From Brachybacterium huguangmaarense (GTDB taxonomy: Bacteria; Actinomycetota; Actinomycetes; Actinomycetales; Dermabacteraceae): a stretch of 64,000 nucleotides of DNA. The stretch is from assembly GCF_025725725.1 (NCBI RefSeq), contig NZ_CP107020.1, forward strand, positions 2,108,001 to 2,172,000. Direction: 5' to 3'. Shown here one piece after another: positions 36,472 to 45,896 of the stretch. Numbering within the stretch: position 1 is the first letter of the stretch; each line of letters starts with the position of its first letter. Below the pieces are notes generated by a model, which saw only the letters and a list, made by a program, of their open reading frames with translations, was not told where the DNA came from and ran no database searches. The position numbers and the translations under genes were made by a program.

Positions 36472-36741
36472 TCACAGGTACATCTGGTCGGCGTAGACCA
36501 GCCGGGACTGGCGCTCCGGAGCGGCCCCGGAGGCGTCGGGCGCCCCGTCGGCGGGGTCGCCGGGGAAGGACTCCCACTCCTCGACCAGCACTCGCCAGGA
36601 GGCGCCCGTCTCGGTGTCCCGCGGTGCCCGGACCGGGATGTCCCGGTCGGCGCGGAGCTCGGCCTCGCACGTGAAGACCGGCGCCGCGGGATCGAGGTAC
36701 CGCTGGGGCAGCGCTGTCGCCACAGCCGATGCACGACGCAT
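36472..36741 (-). CDS. hypothetical protein (89 aa)
   Basis: From ATG 36741 the product is MRRASAVATALPQRYLDPAA ... VFTCEAELRADRDIPV, WRVLVEEWESFPGD, ending RQSRLVYADQMYL. The Asp/Glu and Trp content and the clean ending suggest a real protein; no family recognised. The frame continues to 36882 but loses coding character. The ribosome site is weak. Confidence 0.45.
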   Translation of the reverse strand: MRRASAVATALPQRYLDPAAPVFTCEAELRADRDIPVRAPRDTETGASWRVLVEEWESFPGDPADGAPDASGAAPERQSRLVYADQMYL

Positions 36742-37059
36742 GCGTGCGTTCTGGTCGCCCGCGCATCGGGACCGATGTGGGGCGCGGTCATCGGGGCCTC
36801 GATGGGGCGAGCGTACGCGGGCACTCCCGGCGACAGGTATCCCGGATGTCTGGGGTGTCGGGCCGACGTCCTCTCCGACCACGTGATGTGCGCGGGCGAT
36901 CGCCTCCCGGTGTTCGGGAACGACCGGGAATCACGCATGCACGGCCGAGGGGCGCCAGGCACGCTAGGCTTCGGGCCGACGGAGTCTGTCCGTTGCGGCC
37001 CCTGCCTCTTCCGGACGGAACGAGAGCACGCCGGGGCCGGTGAGCACTGAGGAGCCGCC
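36742..37059. other. intergenic region before the lipoprotein gene
   Basis: 318 bases; no gene supported. A possible -10 hexamer TAGGCT at 36964-36969 lies 90 bases before the lipoprotein start, without a clear -35. Confidence 0.4.
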
Positions 37060-38907
37060 ATGACCCGTGGAGCCATCGGCAGCGAGGCGACCAGGAAGCT
37101 CGCCTCGGCACGGGTGGCCCTGGCGTTTCTGCTCGGGCTGGTCCTCGTGGCCTGCCATGGGCCAGCCCTGACGGCACCGGGCTCGCAGAGCTCGACGACG
37201 GGAAGTGCCTCGGCCACCTCGCCAGACGCTTCGTCGGATGCGACGGCGAGCGTGACCTCGAGTGGCTTCTCCCTCGATGTCGGCCCGGTGACCGTGTCCG
37301 CTCCCGGCGGCGTCGCGTCCGAGGGCGCGACGGTGCGAGTCCGCGAGATCAGCGCACCCTCCGAACTGGGCGAGGCCGACATCGAGGTCGTCGGAGGCGT
37401 CTATGACATCTCGCTCGACGATGGGTCGCAGCCGCAGGTTCCCGTCACGATCGAGTACACCGACGAGGTGGATCCTTCGGCGTCCCCGCTCGCCTTCCTC
37501 ACCAAGCCCTCCGGGGGAGAGGAGTGGGAGGGGATCCCGGTCGCCCATGAGGGGTCGGGCGCCTCTGTGGAGCTGGACCACTTCAGCACCTTCGGCTTCT
37601 TCCGCTCCGACTCCATCTGGTCGGGCCTGCTGATGAAGGGCTACGCGCTTACAGACCCGCCTGATTGCTACGGAAAGTCGGCGACCGTGCACGGAGTGGT
37701 GTATTCCGCCTCCACATCGTCCTCCTTCGTGTTCCCCTGCGTGGTGGAGGTGGACGGGGAGGCTCAGCTGCGGATCTACAACGGGAGCCCCTACGTCTGG
37801 CGCTACAACGCCGTCGACGGTATGGGACCGCTCAGCGTGCCACGCCTGGTACCTCCGACCATCGTCTCTGTCGACGATGTCAAGGCCGCGCTCTTCATCG
37901 GCCTGGTGACCGGCCCGAAGAAGACGGGGCTCGACAGCGCGCCCCTCACGCCCGGCTCATACCTTCCCGTGGAGCTTGCGCTGACCAGTGGAAGCGCGAC
38001 CATTCAGGGCTCGATGGATGCTGGACTCTCGACCTTTGTCATCGTGACGGGTGCACTGGCCGAAGTGGTGATAGGCAAGCTGGCGAAGAACGTGAGCGTC
38101 ACTGCCGAGAAGCTCTACGAGCACGGGCGATGCGTCGCGGACATCGTCGCTCAGAACCCAGCCGTCGACGCATACACCCTCGGCAAGACGATCGGTACGA
38201 TCCTCACCTCGTGCATCGTGCCCCTCGCGACATCTCTTGGCATGAGCGTGACCCAGACGGCCAGCGCGGCGATCGGAATCATCACGTCGCTCGGCCCTGC
38301 GGCGATGCAGCTGAGCATGGGAATCCCCGCCTCCCTCGAGAACGGAGGCTCCGCGTCGGTCGAGGTGACGGCACAGCCCCTCGCCGAGCAGGTGGAGCGG
38401 GCCGAGTTCACTCTCCCCTCGAATCCCGCCGTCCACTGCGTTCTCAGCCCGGGAGGCGCGCAGTGCACCACCCGACATGCCGTCTACAGCGATCCGGACG
38501 CATCGTGCGGCACGGGGTACCCGGACGGCCCTCCGGACGGGGAGCTCCAGAACAGCGCGGTGCTCGAGGAGAAGGTCTCCCTCGGCTGCGACTCGGATGG
38601 GCTCTCCGAGGCGAGCTCGCCCTCGGACCAGAGCTGGTGGGACGAGACCGACGGCTCCTCCACCTGGGTCCCCTACGTGACCGACCCACAAGTTCCCAAT
38701 GAGCTGGCGAACCTGCCCTCCGGCACAGCGTTGCGAGCTGGCGACTACCTCTGCACGAGCGACGGCGATCAGGTGGACTGCTCGAACGTGGCGACCGGAG
38801 CAGGATTCCGGATGGACGACGAGACCATCACGTTCCGCGGCGCGATGGAGGGCGTCTCGGAGAATCCCGCCGAGCCTGACTACAGCGATTGGGACTACAC
38901 GGACTGA
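37060..38907 (+). CDS. large secreted lipoprotein of unknown function
   Basis: 615 residues. Signal with lipobox LVAC (Cys32), a Ser/Thr/Ala-rich linker to about 70, then a beta-rich domain (about 70-190: SLDVGPVTVSAPGG, VTIEYTDEV, VELDHFSTFGFF) that looks like ZU5/immunoglobulin-type modules. A middle part (190-300) is followed by a mostly helical region (about 315-450, GALAEVVIGKLAKNVSVTAEKLY ... ASAAIGIITSLGPAAMQL) and a Cys-containing C-terminal part (CVLSPGGAQCTT, LGCDSD, DYLCTSDGDQVDCSN). The paired Cys suggest disulfides outside the cell. GAGGAGCCGCC before ATG 37060 is a good ribosome site. No homologous family recognised. Confidence 0.7.
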   Translation: MTRGAIGSEATRKLASARVALAFLLGLVLVACHGPALTAPGSQSSTTGSASATSPDASSDATASVTSSGFSLDVGPVTVSAPGGVASEGATVRVREISAPSELGEADIEVVGGVYDISLDDGSQPQVPVTIEYTDEVDPSASPLAFLTKPSGGEEWEGIPVAHEGSGASVELDHFSTFGFFRSDSIWSGLLMKGYALTDPPDCYGKSATVHGVVYSASTSSSFVFPCVVEVDGEAQLRIYNGSPYVWRYNAVDGMGPLSVPRLVPPTIVSVDDVKAALFIGLVTGPKKTGLDSAPLTPGSYLPVELALTSGSATIQGSMDAGLSTFVIVTGALAEVVIGKLAKNVSVTAEKLYEHGRCVADIVAQNPAVDAYTLGKTIGTILTSCIVPLATSLGMSVTQTASAAIGIITSLGPAAMQLSMGIPASLENGGSASVEVTAQPLAEQVERAEFTLPSNPAVHCVLSPGGAQCTTRHAVYSDPDASCGTGYPDGPPDGELQNSAVLEEKVSLGCDSDGLSEASSPSDQSWWDETDGSSTWVPYVTDPQVPNELANLPSGTALRAGDYLCTSDGDQVDCSNVATGAGFRMDDETITFRGAMEGVSENPAEPDYSDWDYTD

Positions 38908-38968
38908 GCGGAGGCCGGAGGGCTGACGGGGCGGACCGCTCGGCCGGAGGCGCGCTTCCCAGCGGTGC

Positions 38969-39367
38969 TCAGATCGTGGCGTCGGCGGCGTCATCGAACG
39001 CTGCACGTGCGCGTTCGATGGCGGGGAGGTGCTCATCCGCCCACGCCAGAAGGGTGTCCACAGGCGGGCGCAGCGTCTTGCCGAGCAGTGTGATCCGGTA
39101 CTCCACCGCGAGGGGACGCGTGCTGATGACCACGCGTTCGACGACGCCGTTGCGCTCGAGCCGGCGCAGCGTGGCGGTCAACGACTTCTGCGTGACCTGG
39201 GGGATCGCGCGGCGAAGGTCGTTGAACCGGCACGGTCGCTCGCACAGCTCGTTCAAGATGCTCAGCGTCCACTTGTCCAGGACCTGGTCGAGCAGCTCGC
39301 GATGAGGGGCGTCGATGCGCAGGGCGTCCACTGCTCCAGGGCTGGGGTTGTGGGCGGTATCGGGCAC
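38969..39367 (-). CDS. HxlR-family transcriptional regulator
   Basis: 132 residues. Winged helix with the family pattern: VLDKWTLSILNELCERPCRFNDLRRAIP split over strands, VTQKSLTATLRRLERNGVVERVV and VEYRITLLGKTLRPPVDTLLAWADEH. The usual redox-sensing N-terminal Cys of YodB/HypR types is absent; Cys residues sit in LCERPCRF instead. It is divergent from a RidA gene, 80 bases apart, with a partial palindrome between them. It probably controls that gene and itself. Confidence 0.88.
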   Translation of the reverse strand: MPDTAHNPSPGAVDALRIDAPHRELLDQVLDKWTLSILNELCERPCRFNDLRRAIPQVTQKSLTATLRRLERNGVVERVVISTRPLAVEYRITLLGKTLRPPVDTLLAWADEHLPAIERARAAFDDAADATI

Positions 39368-39399
39368 GAAACCAGGTCTCCTTGAAGTGTCCTGAGGGT

Positions 39400-39424
39400 A
39401 CTAGGTATCAATGGTATCTCTAGT
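39400..39424. promoter_or_regulatory. candidate HxlR operator between divergent genes
   Basis: Dyad ACTAG (39400-39404) and CTAGT (39420-39424) flank the repeated GGTATC/GGTATCT motif (39404-39419). The A+T content is high for this chromosome and it lies midway between the HxlR and RidA genes, so it likely combines promoter and operator. Confidence 0.45.
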
Positions 39425-39447
39425 TCTCGACAGAGAAGGAGAGGTTC

Positions 39448-39858
39448 ATGTCCGTCCACCGTTTCAGTCCCGCAGGTCTGCAGCCCGAGACGCCCTACGA
39501 GCATGTGGCGGTCGCCACGGGCCCTCGCCACATCCACATCAGCGGCCAGATCGCCCGTGACACCGGCGGCCGGCCGGTGGGAGGTGAGGCGCTCGGTACT
39601 CAAGTGGAGCAGGTCCTGCGCAACACCGCTCGTGCGCTCGCCGGAGCAGATGCGTCCTTCGCGGATGCCGTGCGGCTGACGTTCTTCGTCACCCAGTGGT
39701 CGCCCGACCAGATCGAGGAGTTCATGGCGGGAGTCGAGCGCGTCGCCGAGGAGGTGGGTCTGCCGATGCCGATGCCTCCCGCCTCGCTCATCGGGGTGGA
39801 CCACCTGTTCGAGCCCGATGTGCGCGTCGAGCTGGAGACCACCGCCGTCGCCGCGTGA
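39448..39858 (+). CDS. RidA family protein
   Basis: 136 residues. YjgF/RidA fold: FSPAGLQPETPYEHVAVATG, IHISGQIARDTGGRPVGG, TQVEQVLRNTARALAGADASF, AVRLTFFVTQW, ending PPASLIGVDHLFEPDVRVELE. The imine-hydrolysing Arg of true RidA would be in the VxPRxxV segment near the C-terminus; here the corresponding stretch is PPASLIGVD, so this may be a non-deaminase subgroup. It starts behind AAGGAGAGG and is divergent from the HxlR gene. Confidence 0.85.
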   Translation: MSVHRFSPAGLQPETPYEHVAVATGPRHIHISGQIARDTGGRPVGGEALGTQVEQVLRNTARALAGADASFADAVRLTFFVTQWSPDQIEEFMAGVERVAEEVGLPMPMPPASLIGVDHLFEPDVRVELETTAVAA

Positions 39859-39871
39859 CGCAGGCCCAAGG

Positions 39872-39897
39872 CCCGGTGGGCCGAGCGGTCCACCGGG
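39872..39897 (+). terminator. hairpin after the RidA gene
   Basis: 8-bp stem CCCGGTGG / CCACCGGG (39872-39879 / 39890-39897) 13 bases after the stop; no T run. Confidence 0.5.
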
Positions 39898-39971
39898 GCG
39901 GGCGTCGCCCGGCCGCGCCCTCGTCGGCGCGGCCTGTGGCGGCGCTCGCCATGGAGGCGCGCCCGGCCGGG

Positions 39972-40044
<73 letters not shown>

Positions 40045-40084
40045 GAGCATCCTGCCTGGTGTGCGGCGGGACGCGTCGGCGATT

Positions 40085-40945
40085 CTAGCGGTCGGTCATC
40101 GCCTGGCAGCGCGGGCAGACGTAGATCGAGCGGGTCTGCTGCTCGGGAGCGCGCGGGTCGCCGAGCTCCTCTCGCACGATCCGGGTGCGGCAGCGCCGAC
40201 AGGGCTCGCGGGCGCGGCCGTACACCCACAGGTCCGCGCGCGGTCCCATCATGCCGCCCGTCGTGACGCGCACGGAACGGTCGCGGTTGACCAGGAGGAG
40301 GCGATGCGCCAGATCGACGAGGCCGGGCAGGTCCGTGCAGGCCGAGACGGGTGCGGCGGGATGCAGGCGCCGCAGGAAGCAGACCTCGCTGCGGTAGATG
40401 TTGCCGATCCCCGCGAGGTTGCGCTGATCCAGGAGCGCCGCGCCGAGCGTCCGCTCGGGCGCGGCCGCCAGGCGTCGCACGGCCTCGTCGCGGTCGGTCT
40501 CGGACCAGTCCGGGCACAGCAGGTCCGGCCCCAGATGCCCCACCAGGGAGTCCTCCTCCGCGGTGCGGACGAGCTCGACGTCCTGCACCTCGAAGGCGAT
40601 CGCCCGTGCACGGCGCCCGTCCGGCCGCCGCGCCTCGAGCACGATGCGCGCCTGATGCGCGGGATCGCGCCAGCGCGGGGCGGCCGTGCCCTCGTCCCAC
40701 GTGTCGATCTGCCAGCGCCCCTCCATCTTGAGGTGGCTGTGGAGCGTCAGGGCCTCCCGCGCATCTGACGTGGACAGACGGATCAGCAGATGCTTGCCGC
40801 GCGGGCGGACCTCGGAGACCGTCCAGCCCACGAGGTCGCGCGTGGCCAGCCGCGGCACGCGCAGATCGGCCACGTCGAGCCGACCGCCCGCGAGCGCCGC
40901 GTCGAGGCGACGGCACTGCCGGTACACCGAATCGCCCTCGGGCAT
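40085..40945 (-). CDS. endonuclease VIII-like DNA glycosylase Nei2
   Basis: 286 residues. Begins MPEGDSV, with the catalytic Pro2 and Glu3 of the Fpg/Nei family; Lys in RPRGKHLLI; the helix-two-turn-helix LDQRNLAGIGNIYRSEVCF; and a C-terminal zinc finger CRRCRTRIV ... YVCPRCQAM. It excises oxidised pyrimidines and nicks the abasic site. ATG 40945 overlaps the stop of the helicase gene (TGATG), so the two are co-translated and form a DNA-repair pair. Stop is TAG. Confidence 0.92.
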   Translation of the reverse strand: MPEGDSVYRQCRRLDAALAGGRLDVADLRVPRLATRDLVGWTVSEVRPRGKHLLIRLSTSDAREALTLHSHLKMEGRWQIDTWDEGTAAPRWRDPAHQARIVLEARRPDGRRARAIAFEVQDVELVRTAEEDSLVGHLGPDLLCPDWSETDRDEAVRRLAAAPERTLGAALLDQRNLAGIGNIYRSEVCFLRRLHPAAPVSACTDLPGLVDLAHRLLLVNRDRSVRVTTGGMMGPRADLWVYGRAREPCRRCRTRIVREELGDPRAPEQQTRSIYVCPRCQAMTDR

Positions 40946-43900
40946 CAGCGACCTCCCGCCCGCGCGCGGATCGATCGCGGGGAGCGGTAGCAGCCGGCCT
41001 CGCCGAGCGCGTCGACGATGTGCGCGACCTCCCCGTCGCCGATCGATCGTCCGTCGATCCGTTCGATGGACAGCAGCTCGACCACGGCGTCCGTGGTCAC
41101 GGCCTCGACGAGGGTGCGCGCCACCGCCGGCGTCCGGTCGGCGTCGGCCCACCACAGCAGCGACTTGCCGCCCTTGTCGACGAACGCGGCGACGTGCCCG
41201 TCCCGCAGCACGACGAGGGCCCCGGCCCGACGCGCGGGCCGGACGGTCGTGCCCTCGAGCGGCTCGAGGGGCAGCGGCGGCCAGGGCAGGGCCGCGCCGT
41301 AGGGGTTCGCCGGGTCGGTCGCGGCGAGCACCGTGCTGCGCGACTCGACGATCCCCGTCTCCGACTCCCGCTGGCGGTCGCGCAGCAGATCCACGGCCTC
41401 GCTCGGCGCGAACTGGGAGGCGCCGAGACCGTCGACGAAGTACCCGCGACGGCACTGCCCGCCCTCCTCGAGGGCGGAGAGCACGCGGTAGACGGCCGCG
41501 AACGACCCCGGCACGTCCTCGACGCTCATCGCCCCTCGCGTGACCACGCCGTGCCGGTCCAGCAGCAGGGTCGCGACCGCGGCGGAGCGCGCAGCCGGCT
41601 CGACCGGGTCGACCCGCACCGCCGACCAACGCCCAGTCCCGGCGGGCCCCGCCGGCAGCTCGGCGACGGAGGTCGTCCCCGCGCGCATCATCGCGGCCGA
41701 GAGGCGGGCCGCTCCGCGCCGCGTGAGCGGGCGGGAGCGGCCCGTCGACCGCGAGGCGCGCTGCGGTGCGGGCCCGAGCGCATGGGCGCGCAGCGACTGG
41801 AAGGAGTCGTTGGTGAGGAGCGAGGAGAACGCGAGGTCCCACAGCGCCTCGGTCAGGCGCGGCGGGTCCACCGCCTCGCCCGCGTCGGCGAGGGCACGCA
41901 GGATCTCGCCGTGGCGCAGCGCGCCGGGGGATCGGCGCAGGAGCGCGAGCACGCGCCCGGCCACGGTGTCCTCCCCGACCGCCGCCGCAGCGTCCTCCAC
42001 GGCGGCCGCGTCGAGCCCGAGGGGCAGGGCGTCGGTCAGGTGCAGGCGCACCCAGCCATCGGCGGCGCCGAGGCGGCCGTGACCCGTCCAGGTGACGTCC
42101 CCCGCGGCGAAGAGGGCGTCCAACGTGCCGGGCGCGTAGTCCGGGAGCCGCGCGGGCAGCACCTGGCTCTCCCACGCCGACAGGGGCAGCCCGATGCCCG
42201 TGAGCTGGTCGATCACGGAGAGCACGCCGTCGCCGCCGCGCCAGGCGGCCCGGTCGCGCCCGTGCCCATCGTCGCGGCGCAAGGCGAGGTGCTGCCAGGT
42301 GCCCAGGAACCGGGCGTAGACGTCGTGGGCCACCGGCTCGATCTCCCGGCGCGAGGCCGCGAGGCTCGCCCGCCGGATGCGCCGCAGCACCTCGGTGTCC
42401 ACCCATTCGCCACCCTCGCGGCCGGGCGTGAACTCTCCGTGCGACAGCGCCCGGTCGGCGGTCAGCGCCTCGAGCGCCGCGCGGGCCACGCCGGGTGCGA
42501 GACCGAAGGCGCCCGTCGCCTCCTCGAGCGTGAAGGGACCCCGGGCCCGCGCCCACCGCGACAGCAGCTGCTCGACGGGCCGGGCGACGGGCTCGAGGTT
42601 CGCGCCGGCGAGGCCGGGCGGTAGGGCCACCCCGAGGGCGTCCCGGAGCAGCCCCGCGTCCTCGACCGCGGCCAGATGCCCGGTCCCGGCGATCCGCAGC
42701 TCGACGGCGCGGCGCTGATCGAGCAGCACGGTCGCGGCCGCCTCGATGTCGACCCCGTCCGCGGCCCGCTCGGCGCGCTCGGCGGCGGTCAGCGGACCCA
42801 GGCGGCGCAGCGCGTCGGCGAGGTCCTCCGGTCCTCGCAGGGCCCGCTCGGGGGTGAGCCCCGCCAGACGCTCGGCGACCTGGGCGATGACGTCGGCATC
42901 GAGCAGCTCGCGCAGGCTGACCGAGCCCAGCAGCTCCGCGAGCAGGGTCTGATCGAGCGCGAGGGCGGCGGTGCGCCGTTCGGCCAGCGGCGCGTCCGCG
43001 TCGTAGATGAACTGCGAGATGTACCCGAACAGCAGGGAGCGGGCGAAGGGCGAGGGCGCGGTGGTCTCGACCTCCCGCACCTGGACGCGACGGGCGGAGA
43101 CCTGGCGCATGAGATCGACGAGCGCGGGCAGGTCGTAGACGTCCTGGAGGCACTCGCGCGCCGCCTCGAGCATGATCGGGAACTGCGGATAGGGGCGGGC
43201 GACGTCGAGCAGGCTCGCGGAACGCTGGCGCTGCTGCCACAGCGGGGCACGCGAGCCCGGGTCGCGGCGGGGCAGCAGGAGGGCCCGCGCCGCGCACTCG
43301 CGGAAGCGCGAGGCGAACAGGGCGGAGGAGCCGACGAGCCGGCGCACCTCGTCGTCGATCTCCTCGGGGGAGAACACGAACAGCTCGGCCGAGGGCGGCT
43401 CCTCACCATGGGGGATGCGCAGCACGATCCCGTCGTCGGCCGCCATCACCTGACCGTCCAGCCCGTAGCGCTCCTCGACCCGCGCGCCGACCGCGAGCGC
43501 CCACGGACCGGTGATGCGCTGTCCGAGCGCGCAGTGCAGCACGACCCGCCAGTCGCCGAGCTCGTCGAGGAACCGCTCGATCACCAGATGGTCGGGGCCC
43601 GGCACGACGCCGAGCGCCTCCTCCTGCTCGCGCAGATAGGAGACGACCGCGCCCGCGGCGTTCTCGTCGAGCCCGAGGGCCGCGAGCTCACGGTGCGCGG
43701 ACTCCTGGTCGAGCTGGGCGACCTCGGCCTGGAACGCCGCGAGGGCGCGCCCCAGCACGGGCGGGCGGCCCACGCCGTCGCCGTGCCAGAACGGGATCCG
43801 CCCGGCCAGCCCGAAGGCGGGGGAGACCGTCACCCGGTCGTGCGTGATCTCCTCGATCCGCCAGCTCGAGGTCCCGAGCGTGATCACGTCGCCGCGCCGC

Positions 43901-45645
43901 GACTCGTAGACCATCTCCTCGTCGAGCTCTCCCACCCGACGGGCCTGGGTGTCCTCGTCGCCCGCCACGATGAAGACCGGGAACAGGCCCCGGTCGGGGA
44001 TCGTGCCGCCGCTCGTGACCGCGAGGCGCTGGGCCCCGGGACGCCCCACGAGGGTCCCCGCCTCGCGGTCGTGGACCAGGCGCGGGCGCAGCTCGCTGAA
44101 GGCGGTCGACGGGTAGCGGCCCGCGAGCAGGTCGATCGTCTGGTCGAAGGCGGACCGGGGGAGCGCCGCGTACGGCGCGGCCGAGCGCACCAGGTCGAAC
44201 CACTGCTCGACGTCGAGGTCGTCCATGGCCGCGGCCGACACGGTGTGCTGGGCCAGCACGTCCAGGGCGTTGCGGGGCACGGCGAGCGGCTCGATGCGCC
44301 CCGCGAGGGACTCGCGCACGGTCACGGCGGCTCGGACGACGTCCGCGGCGTGCAGCGGGTGGACCACGCCGCGGGAGACGGCGCCGACATCGTGCCCGGC
44401 GCGGCCGATCCGCTGCAGCGCGGAGGACACCGAGAAGGGGGACTCGACCTGGATCACCAGATCGACCGCCCCCATGTCGATCCCCAGCTCGAGCGAGGAG
44501 GTCGCGACCACGCAGCGCAGCCGCCCCGCCTTGAGCTCCTCCTCGATGCTCGCCCGGTGCTCCTTGGACATCGAGCCGTGGTGCGCGCGGGCGATCTCCT
44601 CCGCCTCCGGGTCCGCGCTCTCGGGCAGGTCGGGGTCGGTCGCGGCGAGACGGCGGGCATGCAGACGGTTGAGCTTGCCGGTGAGACGCTCGGCCTGGCG
44701 TCGGGAGTTGGTGAACACGATCGTCGAGCGGTGGGCGACCACCTCGGCGTACACGGCGCGCTCGACGTGGGGCCAGATGGTGCCCGACACGTCGTCCTCG
44801 TCGACCGCGTCGGGCGGCGGCTCGATCGTCGCGAGGTCGGCGACGGGCAGCGTCACGCGCACGTCCCACCGCTTGGCCGACGGCGGCCGCACGACGCCGA
44901 GGCCGCGCCCGCGCCCGCTGCCGGTGAGGAACGCGGCGACCTCCTCGACGGGCTCGACCGTGGCCGACAGCCCGATCCGCTGAGCGGACCGCTCGGTGAG
45001 CGCGTCGAGACGGGCGAGCGAGAGCGCCAGGTGCACGCCGCGCTTGGTGCCGGCGACCGCGTGGATCTCGTCGATGATCACCGTGTCGACGGTCGCGAGG
45101 GTCTCGCGCGCCGCCGAGGACAGCAGCAGGAACAGCGACTCGGGGGTCGTGATGAGGATGTCCGGCGGGTGGGTCGCGAGCCGGCGGCGCTCGGCGGGCG
45201 GCGTGTCGCCCGTGCGGACGCCGACGCTCACCGGGCGGTGGTCCAACCCGAGCCGCTCGGCGGCCCGGAGCGTGCCCACGAGCGGGGAGGTCAGGTTCCG
45301 CTCGACGTCGACGCCGAGGGCTTTGAGCGGGGACACGTAGAGCACCCGGGTGCCGCGCCGCTCCGGCTCGGCGGCAGGGCCCTGGGCGAACTGCAGGCGA
45401 TCGATCGCGCTCAGGAAGGCGGCGAGGGTCTTGCCGGACCCGGTGGGGGCGACGACGAGGGTGTCGTCCCCGGCCGCGACGGAGCGCCAGGCTCCGTCCT
45501 GGGCCGGGGTGGGCTCGCCGAACGCCTCGGCGAACCAGGTGGCCGTGGCGCGGGAGAACAGCTCCGCCGCAGGGCGCTCCGAGTGCGCGCCCGGCGACGA
45601 GGGCGCGGCTGCCCGCGCGGTCGAGGTCTCGTCGCGGCGGGGCAT
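40945..45645 (-). CDS. Lhr-type ATP-dependent helicase
   Basis: About 1566 residues from ATG 45645; an upstream GTG/ATG at 45813 in the same frame would add 56 residues of Pro/Ala-rich sequence. Superfamily 2 motifs: Q-motif PTPAQDGAW, Walker A APTGSGKT, DEIH box, SAT-like LSATV, then TSSLELGIDMG and QRIGRAGH of the second RecA domain. After about residue 500 come the Lhr winged helix and the long Lhr C-terminal domain. Lhr-core enzymes unwind RNA:DNA hybrids and act in repair, often with a nuclease or glycosylase partner; the overlapping Nei2 gene fits that. It is divergent from sodA. Confidence 0.92.
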   Translation of the reverse strand: MPRRDETSTARAAAPSSPGAHSERPAAELFSRATATWFAEAFGEPTPAQDGAWRSVAAGDDTLVVAPTGSGKTLAAFLSAIDRLQFAQGPAAEPERRGTRVLYVSPLKALGVDVERNLTSPLVGTLRAAERLGLDHRPVSVGVRTGDTPPAERRRLATHPPDILITTPESLFLLLSSAARETLATVDTVIIDEIHAVAGTKRGVHLALSLARLDALTERSAQRIGLSATVEPVEEVAAFLTGSGRGRGLGVVRPPSAKRWDVRVTLPVADLATIEPPPDAVDEDDVSGTIWPHVERAVYAEVVAHRSTIVFTNSRRQAERLTGKLNRLHARRLAATDPDLPESADPEAEEIARAHHGSMSKEHRASIEEELKAGRLRCVVATSSLELGIDMGAVDLVIQVESPFSVSSALQRIGRAGHDVGAVSRGVVHPLHAADVVRAAVTVRESLAGRIEPLAVPRNALDVLAQHTVSAAAMDDLDVEQWFDLVRSAAPYAALPRSAFDQTIDLLAGRYPSTAFSELRPRLVHDREAGTLVGRPGAQRLAVTSGGTIPDRGLFPVFIVAGDEDTQARRVGELDEEMVYESRRGDVITLGTSSWRIEEITHDRVTVSPAFGLAGRIPFWHGDGVGRPPVLGRALAAFQAEVAQLDQESAHRELAALGLDENAAGAVVSYLREQEEALGVVPGPDHLVIERFLDELGDWRVVLHCALGQRITGPWALAVGARVEERYGLDGQVMAADDGIVLRIPHGEEPPSAELFVFSPEEIDDEVRRLVGSSALFASRFRECAARALLLPRRDPGSRAPLWQQRQRSASLLDVARPYPQFPIMLEAARECLQDVYDLPALVDLMRQVSARRVQVREVETTAPSPFARSLLFGYISQFIYDADAPLAERRTAALALDQTLLAELLGSVSLRELLDADVIAQVAERLAGLTPERALRGPEDLADALRRLGPLTAAERAERAADGVDIEAAATVLLDQRRAVELRIAGTGHLAAVEDAGLLRDALGVALPPGLAGANLEPVARPVEQLLSRWARARGPFTLEEATGAFGLAPGVARAALEALTADRALSHGEFTPGREGGEWVDTEVLRRIRRASLAASRREIEPVAHDVYARFLGTWQHLALRRDDGHGRDRAAWRGGDGVLSVIDQLTGIGLPLSAWESQVLPARLPDYAPGTLDALFAAGDVTWTGHGRLGAADGWVRLHLTDALPLGLDAAAVEDAAAAVGEDTVAGRVLALLRRSPGALRHGEILRALADAGEAVDPPRLTEALWDLAFSSLLTNDSFQSLRAHALGPAPQRASRSTGRSRPLTRRGAARLSAAMMRAGTTSVAELPAGPAGTGRWSAVRVDPVEPAARSAAVATLLLDRHGVVTRGAMSVEDVPGSFAAVYRVLSALEEGGQCRRGYFVDGLGASQFAPSEAVDLLRDRQRESETGIVESRSTVLAATDPANPYGAALPWPPLPLEPLEGTTVRPARRAGALVVLRDGHVAAFVDKGGKSLLWWADADRTPAVARTLVEAVTTDAVVELLSIERIDGRSIGDGEVAHIVDALGEAGCYRSPRSIRARAGGR

Positions 45646-45896
45646 GAGGACATTGTGGGCGAGACCCCTGACGAACGGCGGCACGGTTCCTCCCTCGGCG
45701 TAGCCGAAGCCGCGGGGCAGCGGTGCGCTCGGGTCCGCCGCAGCTGGGTCCGGCGCGGTGACCAACGGCTCCGGGGTCGCCCGACGACCACCTGGACGGT
45801 CCCCCCGAGACATCCCCGGGTGATCGTGGCAGGATGGACAAGGCCCGGGGCCCGTCGATCCGGCCCTGGAAGAGTCAACAGAAAAGGATGGATGAC

